From contig JHVP01000001.1 in the NCBI GenBank assembly GCA_000620205.1, forward strand, positions 1 to 64,000: DNA of 64,000 nucleotides, in the 5' to 3' direction. The notes under the pieces were generated by a model that searched no databases, was not told the origin of the DNA, and was given only the letters and a program-made list of their open reading frames with translations. This stretch comes from Geodermatophilaceae bacterium URHA0031. GTDB taxonomy: Bacteria; Actinomycetota; Actinomycetes; Mycobacteriales; Geodermatophilaceae. A program made the position numbers and the translations under genes. Shown piece by piece: positions 32,057 through 40,560 of the stretch (position 1 is its first letter; every line of letters starts with the position of its first letter).

Positions 32057-33247
32057 TCAGAGGGTGGGGTCGCCGGAACCGGGGCGCTGCCCGGCCGGCC
32101 CGCCGGGGACGGACGACCCGCCGGACACCGTGCCGGCCGGACCGCCGGTGGCCAGGGCGCCACCTGCGGCGCCGTCACCGCCCGGCGCGGCGTCCAGGGA
32201 CCGGGGCTTGCGCATCCGGAACCCGCCCGTGGCCAGCCGCTGCTGCAGCAGCACCGCGGCCACGATGATCACGCCGCGGGCCACCGCCTGGGCCGAGCTG
32301 GAGAGGTTGTTGAGGGTGAAGACGTTGCCGAGCGTGGTGAAGATCAGCACGCCGAGCACGGTGCCGACGATGGTGCCGCGGCCGCCGACGAGCAGCGTGC
32401 CGCCGATGACCACCGCCGCGATGGCGTCCAGCTCGTAGAGGCCGCCGTGCGTGGAGCTGCCGGTCGTGGTGCGCGCCATCAGCATCACCGCCGCGATCCC
32501 GCAGCAGAACCCGGAGAGCACGTAGAGCCAGAGGGTGTGCCGCTGCACCCGGATGCCGGCCAGCCGGGCCGCCTCCGCATTGCCGCCGACGGCGAAGGTG
32601 CGCCGGCCGAACGTCGTCCGGTTCAGCAGCACCCAGCCGGCCACGGCGACCAGCGCGAAAACGATCACCAGCGTCGGGATGCCGAGCACGTCGCCGGAGA
32701 AGAACCGGATGAAGTCCTGGTCCTGGACGATCTGGGTGCGCCGGTTGGAGATGATCTCGGCCAGCCCGCGGGCCGCGGCGAGCATCGCCAGGGTGGCGAT
32801 GAAGGCGACCAGCTTGCCGTAGGCGATCACCACGCCGTTGACCAGCCCGGCGATCGACCCCACCAGCAGCGCCGTGACCACCATGACGATCCAGTGCGAG
32901 TCCTCGGCCATCTGCTGGGTGGCCAGCGTGGTGGCCCACACCGAGGACAGCGCCACCAGCGCGCCGACCGACAGGTCGATGCCGCCGCCGATGATCACGA
33001 AGGTCATCCCGACGCTGACCACACCGATGACGGAGGCCAGCCGCAGGATGGTCAGCACGTTGTCGACGTCGGCGAACCGGTCGCCCGCCGTCACGACGCC
33101 GGCGATGCACAGGAGCGCCAGCGCGATGATCAGCCCGAGGTTGCGGCCGAGCGGCCCGGCGAGCAGACCGCCACCACCGCCGCCCGTCCGGGGCGCGTGG
33201 GCGCCGGTCGTCGCGCCGGTCGGCGTCGTCGTGGTCGAGTGGCTCAC
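32057..33247 (-). CDS. Sugar ABC transporter permease (RbsC-like)
   Basis: A 396-residue BPD_transp_2 permease with about eight to ten membrane helices. GVVSVGMTFVIIGGGIDLSVGALVALSS is the family signature, followed by AVGGNAEAARLAGI, the ATPase-contact loop. N-terminal and C-terminal tails are Gly-rich and Pro-rich and likely disordered; the C-terminal tail of about 50 residues is unusually long. The GTG start at 33247 overlaps the ATPase stop (GTGA). Confidence 0.92.
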   Translation of the reverse strand: MSHSTTTTPTGATTGAHAPRTGGGGGGLLAGPLGRNLGLIIALALLCIAGVVTAGDRFADVDNVLTILRLASVIGVVSVGMTFVIIGGGIDLSVGALVALSSVWATTLATQQMAEDSHWIVMVVTALLVGSIAGLVNGVVIAYGKLVAFIATLAMLAAARGLAEIISNRRTQIVQDQDFIRFFSGDVLGIPTLVIVFALVAVAGWVLLNRTTFGRRTFAVGGNAEAARLAGIRVQRHTLWLYVLSGFCCGIAAVMLMARTTTGSSTHGGLYELDAIAAVVIGGTLLVGGRGTIVGTVLGVLIFTTLGNVFTLNNLSSSAQAVARGVIIVAAVLLQQRLATGGFRMRKPRSLDAAPGGDGAAGGALATGGPAGTVSGGSSVPGGPAGQRPGSGDPTL

Positions 33248-34815
33248 GCTGCGTCTCCTTGTCCGGCGGCGGCGCCGTGCGCCGTGCCCTGCATCACGAG
33301 GTCGAGCACCCGGTGCTCGTCGAGCTCGTCGGCCCCCGCGGCGGCCACGACGGCGCCGTCGGCCACCACCAGCACCCGGTCGGCCAGCCCCAGGACCTCG
33401 GGGATCTCGCTGGAGACGACGACCACGGCCACACCGCGGTCGGCCAGCGCCCGGACGAGCGCGTAGATCTCCGACCGGGCGCCCACGTCCACCCCGCGGG
33501 TCGGTTCGTCCAGCAGCAGGACCTTGCAGTCGCGCAGCAGCCACCGGGCCAGCACGACCTTCTGCTGGTTGCCGCCGGACAGCGTCCGGACCTCGCGCTC
33601 GACGTCGACCGGACGCAGGTCCAGCGACTCGGCCTGGTCCCGCGCGGCCTGCTTCTCCGCGCCCCCGGACAGGAACCCACCGCGGGCGAACCGGCCCAGG
33701 GTGGACAGCGTGATGTTGCGGTAGATCGGCTCGCCGAGCAGCAGCCCCTGGCTCTTGCGCTCCTCGGGGGCCAGCCCGACCCCGGCGGACACCGCGGCCG
33801 CCACGTCGCCGGCCCGCAGCCGCCGGCCGGCCACCCGGACCGTGCCGCCGGTGGCCTTGCGGGCGCCGTAGACGGTCTCCAGGATCTCCGACCGCCCGGA
33901 GCCCACGAGCCCGGCCAGGCCGAGGACCTCCCCGGGCCGGACGGTGAAGGACACCCCGGTGAACTGACCGGCCAGCGCCAGGTCGGTGACCTCCAGCAGC
34001 GGCTCGGCCTGCGGGTCGACCGCCGCGCCGCGGGGCGGGAAGACGTACTCGATGGTCCGGCCGGTCATCAGCGTGATGACCTCGCGGGTCGGGGTGTCGC
34101 GCACCGGCAGGCCGGTGGCCACCGTCCGGCCGTCCTTGAGCACGGTGATCCGGTCGCCGACCTGGCGGATCTCCTCGAGCCGGTGGGAGATGTAGACCAC
34201 CGCGACGCCGGTGGCGGTGAGGTCGCGGATGACCTGGAAGAGGTGATCGACCTCCTCGCTGTCGAGGACGGCGGACGGCTCGTCCATGACGATGAGCCGG
34301 GCGTCCTGGGACAGCGCGCGGGCCATGCTGACCATCTGCTGTGCTGCCGCCGACAGCGAGCCGACCTCGGCCGTGGGCCGGATCTCGGGGTGGCCGAGCC
34401 GGGTGAGCAGCTCGGCGGCGGCCCGGTTGGCCTGCGCCGGCCGGGTGATGCCCAGCCGGGACCGCTCCCGGCCGAGGAAGACGTTGTCCGCGACGGTGAG
34501 CCCTGAGACCAGGTCGAGCTCCTGGTAGATGGTGGCGATGCCGCGGCTCATCGCGGCCTGCGGGTCGCCCAGGACGACCGGTGCGCCGTCCCAGAGGATC
34601 TGGCCCTCGTCGGGCTGGTGGGCACCGGCCAGCACCTTGATCAACGTGGACTTGCCGGCGCCGTTCTGCCCCAGCAGGCAGTGCACCTCGCCGGCGCGGA
34701 CCTCGAGGTCGACACCGTCCAGCGCCCGGACGCCCGGGAACTGCTTGACGATGCCGTGCATCTCCAGCAACGGCGCCGGAGCGGGGTGCGCCCCGTCAGG
34801 GGTGCCGAGCGACAT
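33244..34815 (-). CDS. Sugar ABC transporter ATP-binding protein (RbsA/MglA-like, two ATPase domains)
   Basis: A 523-residue tandem ABC ATPase. The first domain has Walker A GQNGAGKST near residue 50 and Walker B RLIVMDEPSAVLD, with a signature degraded to SLSAAAQQMV. The second has a non-canonical Walker A (GLVGSGRSE), the signature LSGGNQQKVVLARW and Walker B VLLLDEPTRGVDVG. This asymmetry is normal for the sugar-uptake RbsA group. ATG 34815 has GGAGC upstream. It is the first transporter gene and follows a promoter with a dyad. Confidence 0.94.
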   Translation of the reverse strand: MSLGTPDGAHPAPAPLLEMHGIVKQFPGVRALDGVDLEVRAGEVHCLLGQNGAGKSTLIKVLAGAHQPDEGQILWDGAPVVLGDPQAAMSRGIATIYQELDLVSGLTVADNVFLGRERSRLGITRPAQANRAAAELLTRLGHPEIRPTAEVGSLSAAAQQMVSMARALSQDARLIVMDEPSAVLDSEEVDHLFQVIRDLTATGVAVVYISHRLEEIRQVGDRITVLKDGRTVATGLPVRDTPTREVITLMTGRTIEYVFPPRGAAVDPQAEPLLEVTDLALAGQFTGVSFTVRPGEVLGLAGLVGSGRSEILETVYGARKATGGTVRVAGRRLRAGDVAAAVSAGVGLAPEERKSQGLLLGEPIYRNITLSTLGRFARGGFLSGGAEKQAARDQAESLDLRPVDVEREVRTLSGGNQQKVVLARWLLRDCKVLLLDEPTRGVDVGARSEIYALVRALADRGVAVVVVSSEIPEVLGLADRVLVVADGAVVAAAGADELDEHRVLDLVMQGTAHGAAAGQGDAA

Positions 34816-34829
34816 GCCACCAGCTCCAG

Positions 34830-34855
34830 ACTTTTGCTCAACACTGAACACAAGT
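34830..34855. promoter_or_regulatory. 26-bp imperfect dyad upstream of the sugar ABC operon
   Basis: The segment beginning ACTTTTGCTC and ending GAACACAAGT (34830-34855) matches its own reverse complement at 18 of 26 positions. It is AT-rich compared with its surroundings. It lies between the predicted transcription start and the ATPase ATG, so a bound repressor would act as a roadblock. The ROK protein encoded immediately upstream is the obvious candidate. Confidence 0.55.
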
Positions 34856-34870
34856 ACGTGCAGGGCGGAC

Positions 34871-34898
34871 ACTATGGCCGCGGTCACACGTCGGTCAA
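34871..34898 (-). promoter_or_regulatory. Predicted promoter of the sugar ABC operon
   Basis: On the minus strand TTGACC (34893-34898) and CATAGT (34871-34876) are 16 bases apart. This is a five-of-six and four-of-six match to the sigma-70-type consensus, uncommon in this GC-rich DNA. The predicted start would lie near 34864, about 50 bases before the ATPase start codon and just ahead of the dyad at 34830-34855. Confidence 0.5.
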
Positions 34899-34968
34899 GG
34901 AGCAGCGCCTGCGTTACCGAACCGCAACCCGCTGATGGGTGAACGGGGTCGGAGGGAGGGCAGGTCGC

Positions 34969-36171
34969 TCAGCGGGCGGGGTGGGGACCCGCGACCGCCT
35001 GGGCCGGCAGCCGGGAGGCGGAGCTGACCGACTCCTCGTCGAGGTACCCCTCGATCGCCATCAGCGCGGCACCGAGCCGACCGGACATGTCCGGCGCCTC
35101 GCTCACCGTGATCTCCAGCTTCCGGGCAGCCAGCGGGAGGGAGCGGCCGTAGACCGCCTCGCGGATCCCGGCCAGCAGCGGGGCCCCGGCCTGGGCGACG
35201 CCGCCGGTCATCACGATCCGGTGCGGGTTGAAGAAGTTGACCAGGCTGGCCAGCACGGTGCCGATCGTGCGGCCGGCGTCGCGGACCAGCTCCAGCGTGG
35301 GCCCGTCACCGTGCGCGGCGAGCTGGACGAGCTCCCGCGTCGACGTGACCGGCAGCCCCGCCGCGCGCGCGTCGCGGAGCAGGGCGCCACCCCCGGCGAT
35401 GGCCTCCAGGCAGTTCTCGTTGCCGCACCGGCAGACCACCGACCGCCCCGGTGGCACCGGCACGGAGATGTGCCCGATGTCCCCGGCGCTGCCCTGCGCA
35501 CCGCGGTACACCTGACCGTCGACGACGATCCCGCAGCCGATGCCGGTGCCGACCTTGATGACCAGCACGTCCTCGGCCGACCCGGCGACGCCCATCTCGC
35601 CCCGCGCCATGACGTTGACGTCGTTGTCGGCGAACACCGGGCAGCCGTACCGCCCGAACGCGCTCGGGATCGGGTGGTCGTGCCAGCCCGGCATGATCGG
35701 CGGGTGGACCGGCCGGCCGGTGGAGAACTCCACCGGCCCCGGCACGCCCACGCCGATGGCGCACACGTCGGCGGGGGTCAGCCCGGCCTCGGCCAGCACC
35801 AGCTGGGCCAGCCGGTCCACCTCGGCGAGCACCGGCCCGGGGCCGTCGGCGATGTCGATCGGGTGGCCCACCGTGGCGAGCACCTCCGCGGACAGGTCGG
35901 TGACCGCGACGTCCACGCTGGTGACCCCGAGGTCGACGGCGAGCACGCACCCGGCCCGGCTGTTGAACCGCAGCAGCGTGGGTGGCCGCCCGCCGGTGCT
36001 CCAGCCGCGCCCGCCCTCCTCCAGCAGGTTGGCCGCGATCAGCTCGTCCACCCGCGCGCTGACCGTGTTCCGCGAGGCACCGGTGAGCGCGACCAGCTCC
36101 GCCCGGCTGCGCGCCCGGCCGGTGCGCACGTGGTGCAGCAGCGCGCTGGCCGAGGCGGAGGGGTGGACCAC
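34969..36171 (-). CDS. ROK family transcriptional regulator
   Basis: A 400-residue ROK repressor. The N-terminal winged helix (residues about 10-70) contains SRAELVALTGASRNTVSARVDELI. The sugar-kinase-like domain has VLAVDLGVTSVDVAVTDL, IGVGVPGPVEF, a CGIVVDGQVYRG strand, and the ROK zinc motif with GDIGHISVP and CRCGNENCLEA. The kinase-type DNDVN aspartate is present, so some sugar phosphorylation cannot be excluded. GTG 36171 is chosen for length; no clear ribosome-binding site is seen. It heads the sugar module and is divergent from pnuC. Confidence 0.87.
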   Translation of the reverse strand: MVHPSASASALLHHVRTGRARSRAELVALTGASRNTVSARVDELIAANLLEEGGRGWSTGGRPPTLLRFNSRAGCVLAVDLGVTSVDVAVTDLSAEVLATVGHPIDIADGPGPVLAEVDRLAQLVLAEAGLTPADVCAIGVGVPGPVEFSTGRPVHPPIMPGWHDHPIPSAFGRYGCPVFADNDVNVMARGEMGVAGSAEDVLVIKVGTGIGCGIVVDGQVYRGAQGSAGDIGHISVPVPPGRSVVCRCGNENCLEAIAGGGALLRDARAAGLPVTSTRELVQLAAHGDGPTLELVRDAGRTIGTVLASLVNFFNPHRIVMTGGVAQAGAPLLAGIREAVYGRSLPLAARKLEITVSEAPDMSGRLGAALMAIEGYLDEESVSSASRLPAQAVAGPHPAR

Positions 36172-36302
36172 GGGGCCATGGTGGCACGCGGACGGGTGAC
36201 CCGGCGTCCGCGCGGGACTGCGTGACGGTACGGCCCGCGGGAAGAACCTGGGCTCCGGACGCGCTGGCGCCGACGTGCACGCCGACTCGCGGAGGAACTG
36301 AG

Positions 36303-36977
36303 ATGGGCTGGCTGCTGGACGCATCCGTGCACGTGCTGGGTGCCGACATCCTGTGGCGGGAGATCATCGGCAACGCCATCGGCCTGGCCAGCGCCGTCCT
36401 CGGCATGGGCCGGCGGACCGCGGCCTGGCCGGTCGGGATGGTCGCCAACGTGCTGCTGTTCACGGTGTTCCTGGGTGGGGTCTTCGCCACCCCGCAGGAC
36501 ACCGACCTGTACGGGCAGGCCGGCCGCCAGGTGCTCTTCTTCGCGGTCAGCGCCTACGGCTGGTGGCGGTGGCAGCGGAACCGGCGCACCGGCTCGGACG
36601 CCCCGGCCGTCGTCCCGCGCTGGGCCACCGGCAGAGAACGGCTGGGGCTGCTGCTGGCCGGGGCGGCCGGGCTGGCCGTCGCCTGGTGGGCGCTGACCCG
36701 GCTGGGCAGCTACGGACCGCTGGCCGACGCCTGGATCTTCGTCGGCAGCGTGCTGGCGACCTACGGCATGGCCCGCGGCTACCTGGAGTTCTGGCTGGTC
36801 TGGGTCGCGGTCGACGCCGTGGGCGTGCCGCTGCTGCTGCGGGCCGGCTACTACCCCTCGGCGCTGCTCTACGTGGTCTACGGCGCCTTCTGCCTCGCCG
36901 GCTTCGGCACCTGGCTGCGGTTGCGCCGGTCGGCGGTGCCACCGGTCGCCGACCCGGCGCTGGAGGCGATCGGCTGA
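36303..36977 (+). CDS. pnuC: Nicotinamide riboside/mononucleotide transporter PnuC
   Basis: A 224-residue polytopic membrane protein with about seven helices. AWPVGMVANVLLFTVFLGGVF, YGQAGRQVLFFAVSAYGWWRW and the C-terminal LLYVVYGAFCLAGFGTW are typical of PnuC, which takes up nicotinamide riboside by facilitated diffusion for NAD synthesis. ATG 36303 has GGAGG 8 bases upstream. It is divergent from the ROK gene, and no NAD-related gene lies next to it. Confidence 0.9.
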   Translation: MGWLLDASVHVLGADILWREIIGNAIGLASAVLGMGRRTAAWPVGMVANVLLFTVFLGGVFATPQDTDLYGQAGRQVLFFAVSAYGWWRWQRNRRTGSDAPAVVPRWATGRERLGLLLAGAAGLAVAWWALTRLGSYGPLADAWIFVGSVLATYGMARGYLEFWLVWVAVDAVGVPLLLRAGYYPSALLYVVYGAFCLAGFGTWLRLRRSAVPPVADPALEAIG

Positions 36978-37014
36978 CCGGAACAGGCCGGGCCCTCCGG
37001 GTGCTGCCCTCCCC

Positions 37015-38139
37015 GTGACCGACCGCCCCGGAGCCTCCTCCGTCCCGACCGCACAGCCCACCCCACCGCCCTCCCCCGACGCCTCGGCGCTCGTCGTCGG
37101 CGCCAGCGGCATCACCGGCACCGCACTCGTCGACCGGCTGACCGCGGGGGGCTGGCAGGTCGCCGGCCTGTCCCGCCGTCCGGTGCCCGGGTCGCCGGCC
37201 CGGCACGTCGCCGCGGACCTGCGCTCGGCGGCGTCGCTGGCCGACGCGCTGGGCGAGCTGCGCCCCACCCACGTCTTCTTCTGCGCGTGGTCGCGGCAGC
37301 AGACCGAGGCGGAGAACATCGCGGTGAACCGGGCGATGGTCGCCGATCTGCTCGCCGCCCTGGCCCCCGGCCGCAGTGTCGCGCACGTCGCCCTGGTCAC
37401 CGGCCTCAAGCACTACCTCGGCCCCTTCGAGGCCTACGGGCAGGGCGACCTGCCCGACACCCCGTTCCTCGAGGACGCCGAGCGGCTCCCGGTGCCGAAC
37501 TTCTACTACGACCAGGAGGACGCCCTGTGGGCGGCCGCCGCCGAGCAGGGCGCCACCTGGAGCGTGCACCGGTCGCACACGGTCATCGGCCACGCCGTCG
37601 GCAACGCGATGAACATGGGGCTGACGCTGGCCGTGCAGGCCGCGATCTGCCGGGCCACCGGTCGCCCGTTCGTCTTCCCCGGCTCGCGGACCCAGTGGGA
37701 CGGCCTGGTCGACATGACCGACGCCGGGCTGCTCGCCGACCACATGGTCTGGGCCGCCACCACCCCGGCCGCCGCCGACCAGGCGTTCAACGTCGTCAAC
37801 GGCGACGTCTTCCGCTGGCGCCGGATGTGGCCGCGGCTGGCGGCCGCCCTCGGGGTCGAGCCGGAGGGGTTCGCCGGCGTGCCGCGCCCGCTGGAGCAGC
37901 AGATGGCCGGCACCGAGCCGGTGTGGGCGCGGCTCGCCGCCGAGCACGGCCTGGTCGAGCCGGACCTGTCGCGGGTCGCCTCGTGGTGGCACACCGACTC
38001 CGACCTCGGCCGCGACGTCGAGGTGCTGGCCGACATGTCCCGGAGCCGGCTGGCCGGCTTCACCGGCTACGTCCGCACCGAGGACGCCTTCCTGCGGCTG
38101 TTCGACCGCTACCGCGCGGACGGCGTCATCCCCGGCTGA
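37015..38139 (+). CDS. PRISE-like SDR family NAD(P)-dependent reductase
   Basis: A 374-residue atypical short-chain dehydrogenase. The coenzyme motif is ALVVGASGITGTALVDRL, and SRQQTEAENIAVNRAMVADLL, TGLKHYLGPFEAYG (with the catalytic-type Lys) and NFYYDQEDAL follow. This arrangement is that of progesterone 5-beta-reductase/iridoid synthase-like enzymes, which reduce activated C=C bonds. A 25-residue Pro-rich N-terminus precedes the fold. GTG 37015 begins 38 bases after pnuC. The bacterial substrate is unknown. Confidence 0.82.
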   Translation: MTDRPGASSVPTAQPTPPPSPDASALVVGASGITGTALVDRLTAGGWQVAGLSRRPVPGSPARHVAADLRSAASLADALGELRPTHVFFCAWSRQQTEAENIAVNRAMVADLLAALAPGRSVAHVALVTGLKHYLGPFEAYGQGDLPDTPFLEDAERLPVPNFYYDQEDALWAAAAEQGATWSVHRSHTVIGHAVGNAMNMGLTLAVQAAICRATGRPFVFPGSRTQWDGLVDMTDAGLLADHMVWAATTPAAADQAFNVVNGDVFRWRRMWPRLAAALGVEPEGFAGVPRPLEQQMAGTEPVWARLAAEHGLVEPDLSRVASWWHTDSDLGRDVEVLADMSRSRLAGFTGYVRTEDAFLRLFDRYRADGVIPG

Positions 38140-38160
38140 CCGGACCACGGCGGATCGACG

Positions 38161-38295
38161 CTCGGCGGGTCAGCGCTCGACGGGTCAGCGCTCGACGGGT
38201 CAGCGCTCGACGGGTCAGCGCTCGACGGGTCAGCGCTCGGCGGGTCAGCGCTCGGCGGGTCAGCGCTCGGCGGGTCAGCGCTCGGCGGGTCAGCG
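38161..38295. repeat. 15-bp tandem repeat (nine full copies) at the 3' end of a TetR gene
   Basis: The unit CTCGRCGGGTCAGCG repeats nine times without spacers, and a partial tenth copy continues to about 38301. Copies differ only at one base: from the TetR gene outward there are four with G, four with A, then one with G. On the minus strand each unit contains CGCTGA, a copy of the TetR gene's last codon and stop. The array therefore seems to have grown from that gene's 3' end by slippage. Confidence 0.92.
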
Positions 38296-38880
38296 CTCGG
38301 CCAGGACCTCGTCCAGGTGGGCCAGCGGGTCGGCCTCCCCGCCGGCGACCAGGTCGTCCAGCCAGACGCGGAACGCCGCGAGCGCCCGGGCGACCATCAG
38401 CCGGGTCCGCCAGTCCGCCGGGCCGACCCCGGCCCGGCGGCGGAGCAGCTCCTCGGTGAGCTGGCGCTCGCGGCCGGACAGGTGCAGGAAGGGGTTGGCC
38501 CGCACCGCCGAGGCCGCCCCGGCGACCCGGAAGAACACCGCCATCCGGGTCCGGTCGGCGACGACGTACTGCCCGAGCTCGCGCAGGGCCCGGCGCAGTG
38601 CGCCGGCGTCGTCGAGCTCCTCGGGCGCCGCCGCCAGGGCCGCGGTCAGCCGGGCGGCCATCTGCCGGGCCGGCTCGGCCAGCACGTCCTCCTTGGTCGG
38701 GAAGTACCGGAAGAAGGTGCGGGGCGCGATCTCGGCCGCGGCGCAGATGTCGGCGACGGTCACCGCGTCGTACCCGCGCTCGGCGAACAGGCCCATCGCC
38801 ACATCGACCGTGGTCGCGCGGCTGTGCGCCCGCTTCCGCTCCCGGAGCCCCTCGGTGCCGGCGCCTGCCCGCTCGGTCAC
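38290..38880 (-). CDS. TetR family transcriptional regulator
   Basis: A 196-residue TetR repressor. The N-terminal domain shows RATTVDVAMGLFAERGYDAVTVADICAAAEIAPRTFFRYFPTKED-type helices at about residues 22-65, then an all-helical ligand domain. The GTG at 38880 has GAGGAGG 6 bases upstream. The stop codon at 38290 lies inside the last unit of a 15-bp tandem repeat. It is divergent from an MFS exporter gene, the usual layout for a drug-efflux repressor. Confidence 0.88.
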   Translation of the reverse strand: MTERAGAGTEGLRERKRAHSRATTVDVAMGLFAERGYDAVTVADICAAAEIAPRTFFRYFPTKEDVLAEPARQMAARLTAALAAAPEELDDAGALRRALRELGQYVVADRTRMAVFFRVAGAASAVRANPFLHLSGRERQLTEELLRRRAGVGPADWRTRLMVARALAAFRVWLDDLVAGGEADPLAHLDEVLAER

Positions 38881-38966
38881 GGACGACCTCCTCAGGTGGT
38901 TGGGGTGAGCAACGACACACCGGCCGGGTCCCGCACAGCGCCGCCTGCTGTGCGACCGTACGACTC

Positions 38967-38983
38967 GTGGCAGTTTGTGCCAC
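38967..38983. promoter_or_regulatory. Candidate operator between tetR and MFS genes
   Basis: GTGGCA-N5-TGCCAC is a perfect 17-bp dyad in the divergent gap. A direct-repeat pattern (GCAGTTTGT followed by GCCACTTTGT) overlaps it. The position, 86 bases before the tetR start and 57 before the MFS start, suits control of both genes by the TetR protein. Confidence 0.55.
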
Positions 38984-39040
38984 TTTGTCCTCCGGCGCGT
39001 GCCCCGTCCGGGTCAGCCCTGAGTCTCCACGGGAGTCCCC

Positions 39041-40498
39041 TTGTCCCAGACCACCCATCCCGCGGCGATCTCCGCCACGCGGGTCGAGCCGAGCTCCGGC
39101 TGGGAGCCACGCCAGGTCGCCGCGGTCGCGATCGTCGCCGTCTGCGGCGTCCTGGTGTCGCTCACCCAGTCGCTGCTCGTGCCGGTGCTGCCCGAGCTGC
39201 AGGCCGCCCTGGGCAGCTCCACGAGCGGCACCCAGTGGCTGCTCACCTCGACCCTGCTGGTCGGGGCCGTGGCGGTGCCGGTCTTCGGCCGGCTGGGCGA
39301 CCTGTACGGCAAGCGGCTGATGCTGCTGACCGCGGCCGTCGCGCTCTTCGCCGGCTCGCTGATCTGCGCCCTCAGCGACACCCTGCCGTGGCTGATCGTC
39401 GGCCGGGCGGTCACCGGCTTCTCCGTCGCCGCCATCCCGCTGGGCATCAGCCTGATCGGCTCGGTGCTCCCCGCTCACCGGGCCGGTACCGCCATCGCGC
39501 TGGTCAGCGCCACGCTGGGCATCGGCGGCGCGCTCGGCCTGCCGCTCGCCGCGCTGGTCGCGGAGAACGCCGACTACCACGCGCTCTTCTGGATCTGCGT
39601 GGCCGGCGGCGCGATCGCCTTCGTCGGCATCCGGCTCGCCGTCGCCGAACCGCCGCGGGCCGCGTCCGGCCGCCTGGACCTCGGTGGCACCGTGCTGCTC
39701 GCGGCCGCCCTGGTGTCGCTGCTGCTGCCGCTGGCCCAGGCGACGACCTGGGGCTGGGGCGACGCGAGGACGATCGGGCTGCTGGCCGCCGCCGTCGTCC
39801 TGCTGATCGCGTTCGTGCTGGTCGAGCGCCGGGTCGCCTCGCCGCTGGTGGACATGGTCACCAACGCCCGCCCGGCCCTGCTGCTGACCAACCTGGCCTC
39901 GGTCTGCGTCGGCTTCGCCCTGTTCGCGATGCTGATCGGCACCGCCTCCTACCTGCAGGCCCCGGAGGCCTCCGGCTACGGCTTCGGCTCCTCGGTGCTG
40001 GCCAGCGGCATGGCGATGTTCCCCAGCGGGGTCGCCATGCTGCTGCTCTCCCCGGTGTCGGCGACGCTGTCCCGGCGCTTCGGTCCCAAGGTCACCCTGG
40101 CGATCGGCGCGCTCGTCATCGCCGTCGGGTTCTCCTCGCGCATCGTGTTCACCGGCTCGTTCTGGCAGATCGTGGTCGGGACGACGATCGCCGGCGCCGG
40201 CACCGGGATCGCCTACGCCGCCATGCCGAGCCTGGTCCTGCGCGGTGCGCCGGCGTCGGAGCTCGCCGCGGCCAACGGCCTCAACGCCCTCGCCCGCAGC
40301 GTCGGCAGCTCGCTGGCCAGCGCGATCGGCGGCACCATCCTGGCCGCCTCGACGATCACGCTGGGCGCCTACGCGCTGCCGTCGCTGACCGCCTACCGGG
40401 TGCTGTTCGCCGCCTGCGCCGGGGCAGCCGTGGTCGGTGCCCTCGTCGCGCTGGTCATCCCCACCGGGCGGCGCCCCGAGGAGCCCGCCGCCGGCTGA
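39041..40498 (+). CDS. MFS transporter, drug:H+ antiporter type (DHA2-like)
   Basis: A 485-residue membrane protein with about 14 hydrophobic helices. Motif A is FGRLGDLYGKRLML near residue 88, and TGFSVAAIPLGISLIGSVLPAHRAGTAIALVSA gives the antiporter-type motif C region. It is likely a drug or metabolite exporter repressed by the divergent TetR protein. The start is a TTG at 39041, with GGGAG a few bases upstream; no better ATG or GTG gives the expected N-terminus. Confidence 0.88.
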   Translation: MSQTTHPAAISATRVEPSSGWEPRQVAAVAIVAVCGVLVSLTQSLLVPVLPELQAALGSSTSGTQWLLTSTLLVGAVAVPVFGRLGDLYGKRLMLLTAAVALFAGSLICALSDTLPWLIVGRAVTGFSVAAIPLGISLIGSVLPAHRAGTAIALVSATLGIGGALGLPLAALVAENADYHALFWICVAGGAIAFVGIRLAVAEPPRAASGRLDLGGTVLLAAALVSLLLPLAQATTWGWGDARTIGLLAAAVVLLIAFVLVERRVASPLVDMVTNARPALLLTNLASVCVGFALFAMLIGTASYLQAPEASGYGFGSSVLASGMAMFPSGVAMLLLSPVSATLSRRFGPKVTLAIGALVIAVGFSSRIVFTGSFWQIVVGTTIAGAGTGIAYAAMPSLVLRGAPASELAAANGLNALARSVGSSLASAIGGTILAASTITLGAYALPSLTAYRVLFAACAGAAVVGALVALVIPTGRRPEEPAAG

Positions 40499-40560
40499 CC
40501 CGCATGCCCCCGGCGGGCCGGCGCTTGACGCCCGGCCCGCCGGTGCGGTCGGGTCCGTGC

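Noticed and set aside
38161-38295. CRISPR array
   Set aside because: The 15-bp units are joined without spacers and no cas gene is near; it is a simple tandem repeat.
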